This document shows, piece after piece, positions 18,498-28,600 of a DNA stretch of 50,000 nt (position 1 is the stretch's first letter; every line of letters begins with the position of its first letter). The DNA is taken from the NCBI RefSeq assembly GCF_028606985.1, contig NZ_CP117416.1, positions 72,501-122,500 on the forward strand. The letters are read 5' to 3'. The notes below the pieces were generated by a model that did not search any database, was not told the DNA's origin, and saw only the letters and a program-made list of their open reading frames with translations. Both the position numbers and the translations under genes were made by a program. The stretch comes from Paenibacillus kyungheensis (lineage in GTDB: Bacteria; Bacillota; Bacilli; Paenibacillales; Paenibacillaceae).

Positions 18498-19955
18498 ATG
18501 CAAAAAAGTGAAGCTGCTTATATTAGTACATTAAAACAGCCAATTAGTACAGGTATCCCGGGACTGGATGATATTTTATGTGGAGGCATACCGCCAGGAG
18601 GCGTCGTGATTCTGGAAGGCGAACCAGGCACAGGAAAAACTACAATAGGCATGCAATTTTTGGTTGAAGGTGCTATTAAACATAATGAACCGGGGATATA
18701 CATTACATTTGAAGAACTTCCTGAACAAATTTACGATGATATGGAACGGTTCGGTTGGAATTTGAAAGAATTGGAACGGCGTAACTTATTACGTGTGATC
18801 TGTATAGAACCCGAGATTTTATTAGAACAAATGCTTGAACCCAATGGTCTTTTTGAACATATGATCAAAGAAATTGGTTGTAAACGCGTAGTTATGGATA
18901 GTATTAGTTTATTTCGCTTACTCAGTAGTGAACAAGAAGCCAGGACAAATGTTTATACCATTCGTAACATTATGCGCAAGCATGCTTTAACTTCTTTTTT
19001 TATAAGAGAATATTCAGAAGTAGAAGGGATGAATATTCCTTTCGAGAATTATATCTGTGATGGGATTATCAGACTTTCGTTAAAGCCTTTAATGGAAAAG
19101 TATCGTAAGCGTACTATTGAAGTGCTTAAAATGCGTGGTACCCGAATTTTGGAAGGTGAACATACGTATAAATTTATCGAAGATGGAGTATATATCATTC
19201 CTTCGTTATCCATGGCAGAAGATAAAATATTGGTACAGGAAACTGAAGTGCTATCCACAGGTATTGATTCATTAGATGATCTGTTGATGGGTGGTATTCC
19301 TAAAGGCAGTGTCTTTATGATCGATACGAATAGTAAAGCCAACTATAGATATCTACTTTCTTCTATTTATGCACAACGTATCAAAGACGATGATTGTACC
19401 GTAACGATGATGTCTGGTAATACCACTTTAGATATGTTTGCCGATACGATCGATTTGTTTGGAGTGTCTTTGCGTCAGGCTGCCGATGAAGGGAAAGCTC
19501 ATTTTATTGAGCACTATAAGCGTGCTGTAGACAGTGGATTAGAAAAAGCGCTTATTCGTGTAGATGATGTAGAGAATGATGAATATGCTAATACGTTAAA
19601 TGAAAAGCTTTCTCCTATTTTTGAATGTGAAGAGCTTTGTGATAAGCGTTGGTTCATTTATTATGATCTAAATACAATTATTTCAGAACGTGGCAAAGAT
19701 TTCGTTGTGAAATACTTCTCAGAAGAAATTTCACTTTGGCGGGCGTTAGGTATTACTGTAATGGCGCATTGTAATTTTAGTGAAATTGGAACAGAGACAG
19801 CTTCATTTTTGGAACGTACTTGTAATGGAGTAATCAGAACATGGGTTGATGGTAATTATCAGTATTTACAAGTAACTAAATCACCAAGCGGAAGAGTGTC
19901 AGCACCACACATCGTAGCTAATATTTCAGAAACACCATTTGTCCGGCTGGTATAA
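18498..19955 (+). CDS. KaiC-like RecA-family ATPase, second domain degenerate
   Basis: The 485-residue protein has two KaiC/RadA-like domains. Domain 1 (about 15-240) begins STGIPGLDDILCGG and has Walker A GEPGTGKTT (41-49), the paired Glu72-Glu73 in TFEELPEQI, Walker B VVMD (131-134) and a KMRGT segment (211-215). Domain 2 (about 250-485) repeats the opening (STGIDSLDDLLMGG), but its Walker A position reads DTNSKANY (276-283) and cannot bind ATP normally. No KaiA or KaiB gene is nearby, so a clock role is not implied; ATP-dependent signalling with the next two genes is an inference. ATG 18498 lies 9 nt after GGAGG. It heads a three-gene operon. Confidence 0.88.
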   Translation: MQKSEAAYISTLKQPISTGIPGLDDILCGGIPPGGVVILEGEPGTGKTTIGMQFLVEGAIKHNEPGIYITFEELPEQIYDDMERFGWNLKELERRNLLRVICIEPEILLEQMLEPNGLFEHMIKEIGCKRVVMDSISLFRLLSSEQEARTNVYTIRNIMRKHALTSFFIREYSEVEGMNIPFENYICDGIIRLSLKPLMEKYRKRTIEVLKMRGTRILEGEHTYKFIEDGVYIIPSLSMAEDKILVQETEVLSTGIDSLDDLLMGGIPKGSVFMIDTNSKANYRYLLSSIYAQRIKDDDCTVTMMSGNTTLDMFADTIDLFGVSLRQAADEGKAHFIEHYKRAVDSGLEKALIRVDDVENDEYANTLNEKLSPIFECEELCDKRWFIYYDLNTIISERGKDFVVKYFSEEISLWRALGITVMAHCNFSEIGTETASFLERTCNGVIRTWVDGNYQYLQVTKSPSGRVSAPHIVANISETPFVRLV

Positions 19956-19972
19956 GGAGGGATTAAGCTTTT

Positions 19973-20224
19973 ATGGTATCAGAAAGCGATGTAATCACAT
20001 TACAGATGGAATGTACCTTATTTTTTGAAAATAATCCTTATGCATTAGAAACCAGTACGGGCATGTCCAAACGACTTGGACGCAATGCGCATTTAATTGA
20101 ACGTGCGCTTGATCGTTTGACTGAATTATCGATTTTAGAAAAAAATGGTCAGGGTACGCGTGCTATTTATCGTTATAAAACGCCTTATATTCAAACAGAA
20201 GTGGACATGAATGCTTATGATTGA
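19973..20224 (+). CDS. Small winged-helix DNA-binding protein
   Basis: The 83-residue protein looks like a single winged helix-turn-helix domain. A helix (NPYALETSTGMSKRLGRNA) is followed by a recognition-type helix (HLIERALDRLTELSILEKNG) and a beta wing (RAIYRYKTP), with a short acidic tail. No other domain is present, so it may act with the KaiC-like protein before it or the LuxR-type protein after it. It begins 17 nt after the first gene with AAGGAGGG overlapping that gene's stop codon. Its end overlaps the next start by 14 nt, so the three are probably translated together. Confidence 0.78.
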   Translation: MVSESDVITLQMECTLFFENNPYALETSTGMSKRLGRNAHLIERALDRLTELSILEKNGQGTRAIYRYKTPYIQTEVDMNAYD

Positions 20225-22430
20225 AAGCTATTTTATAAATGATAACTTGGACAGCTGTCAGGAACTCCAAAATGTATATGCAGAACTTACAGGTTTATTT
20301 ATTTTTATCACAAATCATGAAGGGCATTTGTTAAGCACGCCTTCAGATGCTGAAATCGCTAATTTGTTCATCACGTATCCCAAAGAACTTGAAAGTATGT
20401 TAAAAACAGAAATCGATAAGTTGAAAAGGCTTCGAGTTACTGCTTTGTCTGATCAATGGATACCTGGGATCAAGTGGATTATTTCACCTGTTAGTATCGA
20501 TCAGCAACCGATTGAGATGTATATCTGGGCAGGCATTATTATTCAAGAAAATACCAGACAAAACATTATCGATCATGTGAATTACAATAGCCCGGATTTG
20601 AAAGGGCCTGCGGAACTTTTCCGTCTCATGAGAGAACGAATACAAAGTACACCAGAAGACGATGTTACGCAAATAGAATATAAAAAAGATAAGATTAATA
20701 AATTATCTAAAGCTATCGCGCTTATCTTGAAATCAGGATACAAAGAGAAAAAGTTCGCAGAACGTCTGACGACTCTTAATGAAACGTTGCGGTCGGATTC
20801 CAGTCGCAATATGCCTATAGAAGAAGTGACACGAGCGGTGCTTGCTTCTAGCGATCTGGCAGATGTATTCGGATTTGCTTTAAAAACATCTTCTGGTACT
20901 TATCGTATTGTGAGCAGTACAGGGCCTGCCGCCGCTGAGTTAAAAGGAGCTATTTTCCACGAAGGCGAAGGTTTTCTTGGTCAAGCAGTCCTTAGCGAGC
21001 AATTAAGCCACTGGAAAGATGTAGGTAGAGATCCACGCAGTCACTTTTTTCTACAAAAAGGATTAGCTTCGATCTATGAAGTACAATGTTTTCCGATTCG
21101 GTATGACGATGAAAATTACGGGTTGTTATTTGGAATCGGTTTGGAAGAAAAATTATCAACAAATACCAATATTCGTTTTGAAGAAACATTGATCTCTTTA
21201 ATTGGTTGGTACATTGGTAACCATATTACTCATAGCCGTATGGAAAAGCAGATTCAGCGCTTTAAGCCATTAATGGAGCTAGCCAGTGTGATGGTATCTG
21301 TGCAGGATATTCAGCGGGTTCTATTTATGCTGGTGGATATGAGTCTGAATCTGGTATGGAGTCCATCTGCGTCAATCGTTGTTCATCGAGCAAGTGAAGA
21401 CGAAAAAGTGCAAATGGTCGCTCGTGGTATGGAAAGCCCGCGCGGAGAAACGTATGCCCGCGATATTGCTCGTCGCTATTTGGAAAATGGAAATAATCAA
21501 CCGGCAACGAATTCATATCTGAATCGTTCAGTGCCTTCATCATTGATGATTGAATATCCTATCGTTTATGCAGACAAAACTAGAGCTGTACTTGCTGTTG
21601 CAATAGGAGATGAGCAAGAAGGCGAAGAATGTCGTGAGATTTTGTCTGCTCTGGCAACGATGGGCAGTGTCATTATGAAGCTACTTTATGATCGCCAACA
21701 GTTTTTATCAAACAGTAATCGATTTGCTCATATTTTGCATGAATCGATTCGGGAGTGGAATGTAGCGCAATATCAACTGGCTACCGATGCACAGAAAATC
21801 GTGATGGAATTTGCATTATGGGGCGGATTACGTAAGGACGAAGGAGAAACGATTGCACGTGCCTGTCTGATGTCGTTCTCAGATCCAGCCACTTTACGTA
21901 GTTTTCCTCACTTGTTTGAACAAGAAGCAGAAATGATTGAAGATTTTAGGAAAATTCAACAGAATCAAAATAGCCCAGCCTCTCATCCATATAGTAAAGG
22001 CGGGCAAACAATGGTATTGGTATTTGCTCTGGCTGCTTCAGGTGATAACGATATCCAGTTGATGAATGATTCCCAATTTACTAATATTGATCCTAGTTTG
22101 ATTAGTCAGTTCCGTTTATTCATGCTTAGTCGTCATACTTTGCAAACGGAAATTAGCTTAATGGAAGAAAAGCCTGTTCCTCGTGCGTTAACTGCTGAAG
22201 TAGCAGAGGGACGTGGTCTGGAAGCGATCGTCAAAGAATTTGGATTATCTCCACGGGAAAAAGAAGTATTAGAGCTAGTCGTCAAAGCTTCCAGTAATAA
22301 AGAGATTGCGGCTGCTCTATTTATTAGTGAACATACTGTCAAAAATCACTTAACGAATATTTTTAATAAGATGAGTGTAACCGACCGTGCACAAGCAATT
22401 GCGGCTGTTTTTAACAAAAGTATAGGTTAA
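20211..22430 (+). CDS. GAF-containing LuxR-type transcription regulator
   Basis: The 739-residue cytosolic protein has an N-terminal sensor part (about 1-130) reminiscent of PocR-type ligand domains (CQELQNVYAELTGLFIFITNHEG). Two GAF-like domains follow (about 205-350 and 365-500), then a helical region, and a C-terminal LuxR/FixJ helix-turn-helix (about 679-737: LSPREKEVLELVV, NKEIAAALFISEHTVKNHL). It should sense a small molecule and bind DNA; ligand and targets are unknown. The start is ATG 20211 or 20217, inside the winged-helix gene, with only a weak ribosome binding site, so it probably depends on coupling. A terminator ends the operon; the next gene is the giant SLH protein, a possible target. 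Confidence 0.82.
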   Translation: MLMIESYFINDNLDSCQELQNVYAELTGLFIFITNHEGHLLSTPSDAEIANLFITYPKELESMLKTEIDKLKRLRVTALSDQWIPGIKWIISPVSIDQQPIEMYIWAGIIIQENTRQNIIDHVNYNSPDLKGPAELFRLMRERIQSTPEDDVTQIEYKKDKINKLSKAIALILKSGYKEKKFAERLTTLNETLRSDSSRNMPIEEVTRAVLASSDLADVFGFALKTSSGTYRIVSSTGPAAAELKGAIFHEGEGFLGQAVLSEQLSHWKDVGRDPRSHFFLQKGLASIYEVQCFPIRYDDENYGLLFGIGLEEKLSTNTNIRFEETLISLIGWYIGNHITHSRMEKQIQRFKPLMELASVMVSVQDIQRVLFMLVDMSLNLVWSPSASIVVHRASEDEKVQMVARGMESPRGETYARDIARRYLENGNNQPATNSYLNRSVPSSLMIEYPIVYADKTRAVLAVAIGDEQEGEECREILSALATMGSVIMKLLYDRQQFLSNSNRFAHILHESIREWNVAQYQLATDAQKIVMEFALWGGLRKDEGETIARACLMSFSDPATLRSFPHLFEQEAEMIEDFRKIQQNQNSPASHPYSKGGQTMVLVFALAASGDNDIQLMNDSQFTNIDPSLISQFRLFMLSRHTLQTEISLMEEKPVPRALTAEVAEGRGLEAIVKEFGLSPREKEVLELVVKASSNKEIAAALFISEHTVKNHLTNIFNKMSVTDRAQAIAAVFNKSIG

Positions 22431-22433
22431 ATA

Positions 22434-22471
22434 AAAAAGATCACCTTTATTTCAAAAAGGGTGATCTTTTT
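22434..22471 (+). terminator. Terminator of KaiC-like operon
   Basis: AAAAAGATCACC pairs with GGGTGATCTTTTT (one G-T or shifted pair) and ends in a T-run. Confidence 0.85.
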
Positions 22472-22510
22472 CCTTTTTATAGGCGAAAAAAAGAAAGAGG
22501 AGGGTTTTCC

Positions 22511-22540
22511 TATTTCCTAAAATGTATAAAATAGGAAATA
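22511..22540 (+). promoter_or_regulatory. Inverted repeat upstream of SLH giant gene
   Basis: TATTTCCTA (22511-22519) and TAGGAAATA (22532-22540) form a 9-bp inverted repeat with a 12-nt AT-rich centre, about 110 nt before the start. Related TTTCCTA/TAGGAAA pieces occur nearby (22504-22516 and 22564-22574). It is a candidate operator. Confidence 0.4.
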
Positions 22541-22650
22541 AAGTCTATATATAACTGCCGCTGTTTCTAGGAAAATGAATCTGTAAGCTATAACAAGATG
22601 TGTTATTTGTTGCGACAGGCAATTTAACTAAAACAAAAGGGGAGAAAAAT

Positions 22651-25600
22651 ATGAAGAAACGGAGTTACTCGGTTTTTATAGTATTTTTAATCGTAACTTT
22701 GATTTTTACAGGCTTGCCTCGGTACGCAAGTGCAGCTGCAGGTTCGATGACTATTACTTCTGCTGATGGAGTACAAGTTGTGGGACAATCAGCTAATTTG
22801 AGTGTTACTTATAATTTAGGAGATGTAATTAGTCTTCTGGGCAGTATCACGTATACTTTACCTGCCGGAATTAAAGCAACAACAGCTGACCAGATTAACG
22901 GTAGAAATTTGGTAGCTAGTGAAATTACGAATAATGGACAAACAGTTACGATTACTACCGCAGCTCTTCTTTTATTACCTTCTACAACGTTGACCCTCAA
23001 TAATAAAATATTACCAGCCGCTGGTAATTATCAATTTACCGGAACTTCTAAAAATACATTAAATGTTTCTATAGGCAGTGCAACACAGCAAGGAACCTTT
23101 ACTATACTTCCTGCTCCTACTGCCCCTTCTTCTGCACAGATCAGTGTGAACAATGTAGTCGTCGGTTCTTCAACGGTTAAAGTTACAGGACAGACTCAAG
23201 GAGATACTATCTCTGTTTATAACACTAGCAATACATTGCTAGGCTCTGGAGTCGTCAATGCGCAAGGAACAGCCGTTATCGCAGCAACGCTAGTTCCAAG
23301 TGGTGGCACAATCAATGTTAGTACGGTTCGAGGTACTGCTGAAAGTACTAAAACATCTTTTACGTATGGTAGTGCTGTACTAAATTCTATTCCAGCCGCT
23401 AATATTGCTATTGATAATCAATATGGCGATCAAGATACAGTGACCGTTACAGGTGTAAGTGCTGGAGATGTAGTCACTGTCTATAATGGTACAACAGCTA
23501 TTGGCAATGCTACAGCAAACGCAAGTGGAGTTGCTACTGTAACGACTACATTAACTCCTGATGGGGGTAGCGTAGGTGTTACTTTAAAACGAAATACGAT
23601 TGAAAGTACTCCAACTACAGTAAGTTATGGAGCGCAGGTTATTCCACCTATCGTTTCTGGCAATATTACAGTAACCAATTCGTATGGAGGTACTTCTACG
23701 GTTAAAGTAAGTGGTTTGACAGTAGGAGATATCGTTACGGTTTCTTCAGGGAATACCGTATTAGCTACTGCTCCAGCAACAACAAGTAGCCTAAGTTTGC
23801 CGGTTGTTTTGGCTCCTACAGGTGGCAGTTTAAGTGTCACAATCAAGCAAGGATTATTACAAAGCGCAGCAACAACAGTCAATTACCCTTCGATTACTGT
23901 TCCTGTTATTGGATCAGCTAATATTCAGGTGAACAATCGTTCAGGTAATACTTCAGATACGGTTGTCGTAACAGGTCAATTGGCAGGCGATACTGTTAAT
24001 GTATACAATGCTGATGGTTTGTTAGGTACAGGAACCGTCAATGCTCAAGGTACTGTGACAATTCCAGTAGTATTAACTCCTATCGGTGGGAGTGTAAATA
24101 TCGGTTTGAATCATAATGGAGTAGATAGTGCTCCAACAGCAGTCAGTTATCTGGCAGAAGTGGTTACACCACTACTAACTAATCAGATTTCACTTTCTCC
24201 TATTGTTGCAGGGAACGCAACAGCAACAATTAGTGGTTTGACCAATGGAGATATTGTGAAAGTCTATGGAAATGGTACTGTTTTGGGAACTGCAACCGCT
24301 GGAGTGACAGGAACTGTTGCTATTCCAGTAGCTGTTAATCCTTTAGGTGGTAGCCTTGGAGTAGGCATTACACGAAATGGGATTGATAGTGTAACGACTT
24401 CGATTCCATATGGTGGCGTTGTTGTACCTGCTATTCCAGTTGCTAATATTACTGTAAACAATGCTTCTGGTAACTCGGATACTGTTCAAATTACTGGACA
24501 GACTGCGGGAAATATTGTAACCGTATATGGCAATGGAAGTGTAATTGGAACAGGTGTAGTTAATGCTCAAGGAACTGCATTATTAAATGTTACGTTGGTA
24601 CCTCTTGGAGGAACGATTGGCGTAACGACTACAAATCAAGGAGTAGAAAGTATTGCGTCAACAGTGATTTATGGAGCAGAAGTGACTCCTGCTATTTCTG
24701 CTAATGCTATTTTAGTGACAAATAATTCGGGCGATAACGATATTGTGCAAGTAAGTGGCTTAACAGCAGGCGATAGTATTGATGTGTATGGAGCAGGATC
24801 ATTATTAGGAACTGCAACTGTACAAGCTGATGGCAAAGCTACATTAAATACAACTTTATTGCCGATTGGTGGTACGGTGGGAGTGACTTTGATTCGTAAT
24901 GGAGTCGAAAGTGCACCTACGCTTGCAAACTATACGACAGAAGTAGTAGCTGCTCTTTTACAAGAAAATGTAGCTATTGTGAATGATATTGCAGGCAACT
25001 CCTCAGTCACTGTCAAAGCATTACAATCAGGAGATATTATCAATGTGTATGCTAACGGTACACTAATTGGTACAAGTCCTGCTGATGCAAATGGATTAGC
25101 AAAAGTAAATACAGATTTGGCACCTAACGGTGGTGTAATCAGTGTAAGTCTGGTTCGCAACACGATAGAAAGTACAGCGATTCAGGTTGGATATGCTGCT
25201 GTTTTAATACCAGCTATTCCTTCAGAAGATATAGTGCCAGCTAACAATTATGGTGATAACGATACCGTAACTATTGAAGGTTTGGACGAAGGTCAAAAAG
25301 TAAATATCTATTCTGGCTCAGATCTTATCGGTACAGGAACAGCTCCAGCCAATGGTAATACTGTTATCAACTTAACATTAATACCAACTGGTGGCTCTGT
25401 CAGTGCTACTTTAGAATATTTAGGATTAGAAAGTCAGCCAGTCTCTGTAAACTATCCAACAGAAATTGTACCTCCTATCCCAGCCGCAGCGATTACTGTT
25501 CTCAATAATGCCGGCAATGCAGATAGTGTGACTGTTACTGGCTTACCAGAAGGTAATAAAGTCACTATATCTGAAGCAGGATCAATTTTAGGTACAGGAA

Positions 25601-28600
25601 CAGTAACGTCATCTGGAGATGTCACTATCAATCTTACTTTAAATCCAACAGGCGGTACGATTTCAGCGATAAATACGCATAGCAATATAGACAGTGTGCC
25701 TACACCTGTTGTGTATCTGACTGAACCTGGTCCAGTTTTATTAGCAGCAGATGTACAAGTGATTAATAATATTGGTAGCAACGATACAGTCAAAGTAAGT
25801 AATGTGCAATCTGGAGATATGATTTGGGTTCTAGATGCCAATAATACTGTTTTGGGTACAGGATTAGCCGATGGTAGCGGATTAGTGACTATCCAACTTG
25901 CTCTGTTGCCTGAAGGTGGACAAGTATCTGTTATTTTATCTCGTAATCAAATTAATAGTAATCTTGTAAATGTTAATTATATAGCGGAAGAAGTAGCTCC
26001 ACCCGCAGATACACCTACAGCAGAGATCACGCAAGTACAAGGTGTTGATGGAGTAATCACAGTGATCGGTATGACTGAAGGAGAAACAGCTAAAGTCTAC
26101 GATGACGATGATCAAGTATTAGGTACAGGAGTAGCTAATATCGATGGACAAGCGATCATTAATTTCAAATTTTTGAAAGCTCAAGGTAGATTGTTTGTTC
26201 GTACAGTTGTAAATGGAGTAGAAACAACAGTAAACACATTTGATTATCAAGGTATCCCAATTCCAGTAAATCCAACGACACCAACAGCTGTATTATCTGA
26301 TATCGATGGTGCACAAGGAACAATTGATATTGCTAATGGTGTAACAGGCGATATTGTAAAAGTGTACAGCGATGATGATCAAGTATTAGGTACAGCTACA
26401 ATTGGATCAGACGGAACAGCGATTTTGAACTTTACTTTCCCGAATGTTCAAGGGGAACTGTCTGTTCGAGTAACGACAAATGGAACCGAAACCGAAATTG
26501 CTACATTGCCATACAGTGGAATCGATATTCCAACCACACCAACACCAGCTGCTACGATTACCGACATTACAGGTGATCAAGGAACTGTAGATATTACAGG
26601 CGTAGCTGTAGGAGAAGTCGTGAAAGTATACGACGAAGATAATAACGTTCTAGGAACAGCAGTGGCAGGAAGTAATGGATCTGCCCAGATCGTATTTACC
26701 TTCCCGAATGCTCAGGGTGAACTATCCGTACGAGTAACGGTGAATGGAACGGAAACCGAAATTACTACACTACCATATAGTGGAGTTGTCATTCCAACCA
26801 CGCCAACACCTGGTGCTGCGATTACCGATATTGCAGGTGATCAAGGAACTATCAATATCACAGGAGTAGCTGTAGGCGAAGTCGTGAAAGTGTATGACGA
26901 AGATAATAACGTTCTAGGAACAGCAGTGGCAGGAAGTAATGGATCTGCCCAGATCATATTTACCTTCCCGAACGCTCAGGGTGAACTATCCGTACGAGTA
27001 ACTACAAATGGAACGGAAACCGAAATTGCTACATTACCTTATAGCGGAATCGATATTCCAACAACGCCAACACCAGCTGCTGTGATCGCTGATATTACGG
27101 GTGATCAAGGAACAGTGAACATTACAGGCGTAGCTGTAGGTGAAGTAGTCAAAGTATACGACGAAGACAATAACGTTCTAGGAACAGCGGTAGCAGGAAG
27201 TAATGGATCTGCCCAGATCGTATTTACTTTCCCGAATGCACAAGGAGAACTATCCGTACGAGTAACGGTGAATGGAACGGAAACGGAAATTACTACACTA
27301 CCATATAGTGGAATTGATATTCCAACGACACCAACACCAGGTGCTGCGATTACTGATATTGCAGGTGATCAAGGAACAGTAACAGTAAGTGGAGTAGCAG
27401 TAGGCAACACGATTTCGATTTATAGTGATGCTAATGAAGTACTCGCAACAGGAACAGCGAATGCAAACGGAGAAGCTATTTTAACCTTTACTTTCCCGAA
27501 TGCACAAGGTGAACTGTCCGTACGAGTAACTATCAATGGAGCGGAAACGGAAATTGCCACATTACCTTATAGTGGAATCGATATTCCAACCACGCCAACA
27601 CCAAGTGCGGTGATCACCGATATTACAGGTGATCAAGGAACAGTGAATATTACAGGAGTAGCTGTAGGAGAAGTCGTGAAAGTATACGACGAAGATAATA
27701 ATGTTTTAGGAACCGCAGTAGTAGGAAGTAATGGATCTGCCCAGATCGATTTTACCTTCCCGAATGCACAAGGAGAATTGTCGGTACGAGTAACAGTGAA
27801 TGGAACCGAAACGGAAATTGCTACACTACCATACAGCGGAATCGATATTCCAACTACGCCGTCTCCTAGTGCTGTGATTACCGATATTACAGGTGATCAA
27901 GGAACAGTGAACATTACCGGAGTAGCAGTAGGTGAAGTGGTCAAAGTATACGACGAAGATAACAATGTCTTGGGAACAGCAGTAGCAGGAAGTAATGGAT
28001 CTGCCCAGATCGTATTTACTTTCCCGAACGCACAAGGAGAATTGTCCGTACGAGTAACAGTGAATGGAACGGAAACGGAAATTACCACATTGCCGTACAG
28101 CGGAATTGATATTCCGACGACGCCGTCTCCTAATGCTGTGATTACTGATATTACTGGTAGTCGTGGAACAGTGAATATTACTGGAGTTACAGCAAACTCT
28201 CCAGTTACTATTTACAGTGATGCTAATGAGGTGCTTGCTACAGGAACAGTAGATGGAAGTGGGCAGTTAACATTAACATTCATATTCCCGAACGCTCAAG
28301 GAGAACTGTCCGTACGAGTAACCGTAAATGGACTTGAAACCGAAATTGCTGCATTGCCATACAGTGGAATCGACATTCCAACGACACCAACACCAGCTGC
28401 TGTGATCGCTGATATTACGGGTGATCAAGGAACAGTGAACATTACAGACGTAGCTGTTGGTGAAGTCGTGAAAGTATACGACGAAGATAATAACGTTCTA
28501 GGAACAGCAGTGGCAGGAAGTAATGGATCTGCCCAGATCGTATTTACCTTCCCGAATGCACAAGGGGAATTGTCGGTACGAGTAACGGTCAATGGAACGG

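Noticed and set aside
18498..19955. A circadian clock gene kaiC
   Set aside because: No kaiA or kaiB is nearby and the second domain, which carries the clock phosphorylation sites in true KaiC, has lost its nucleotide-binding loop.
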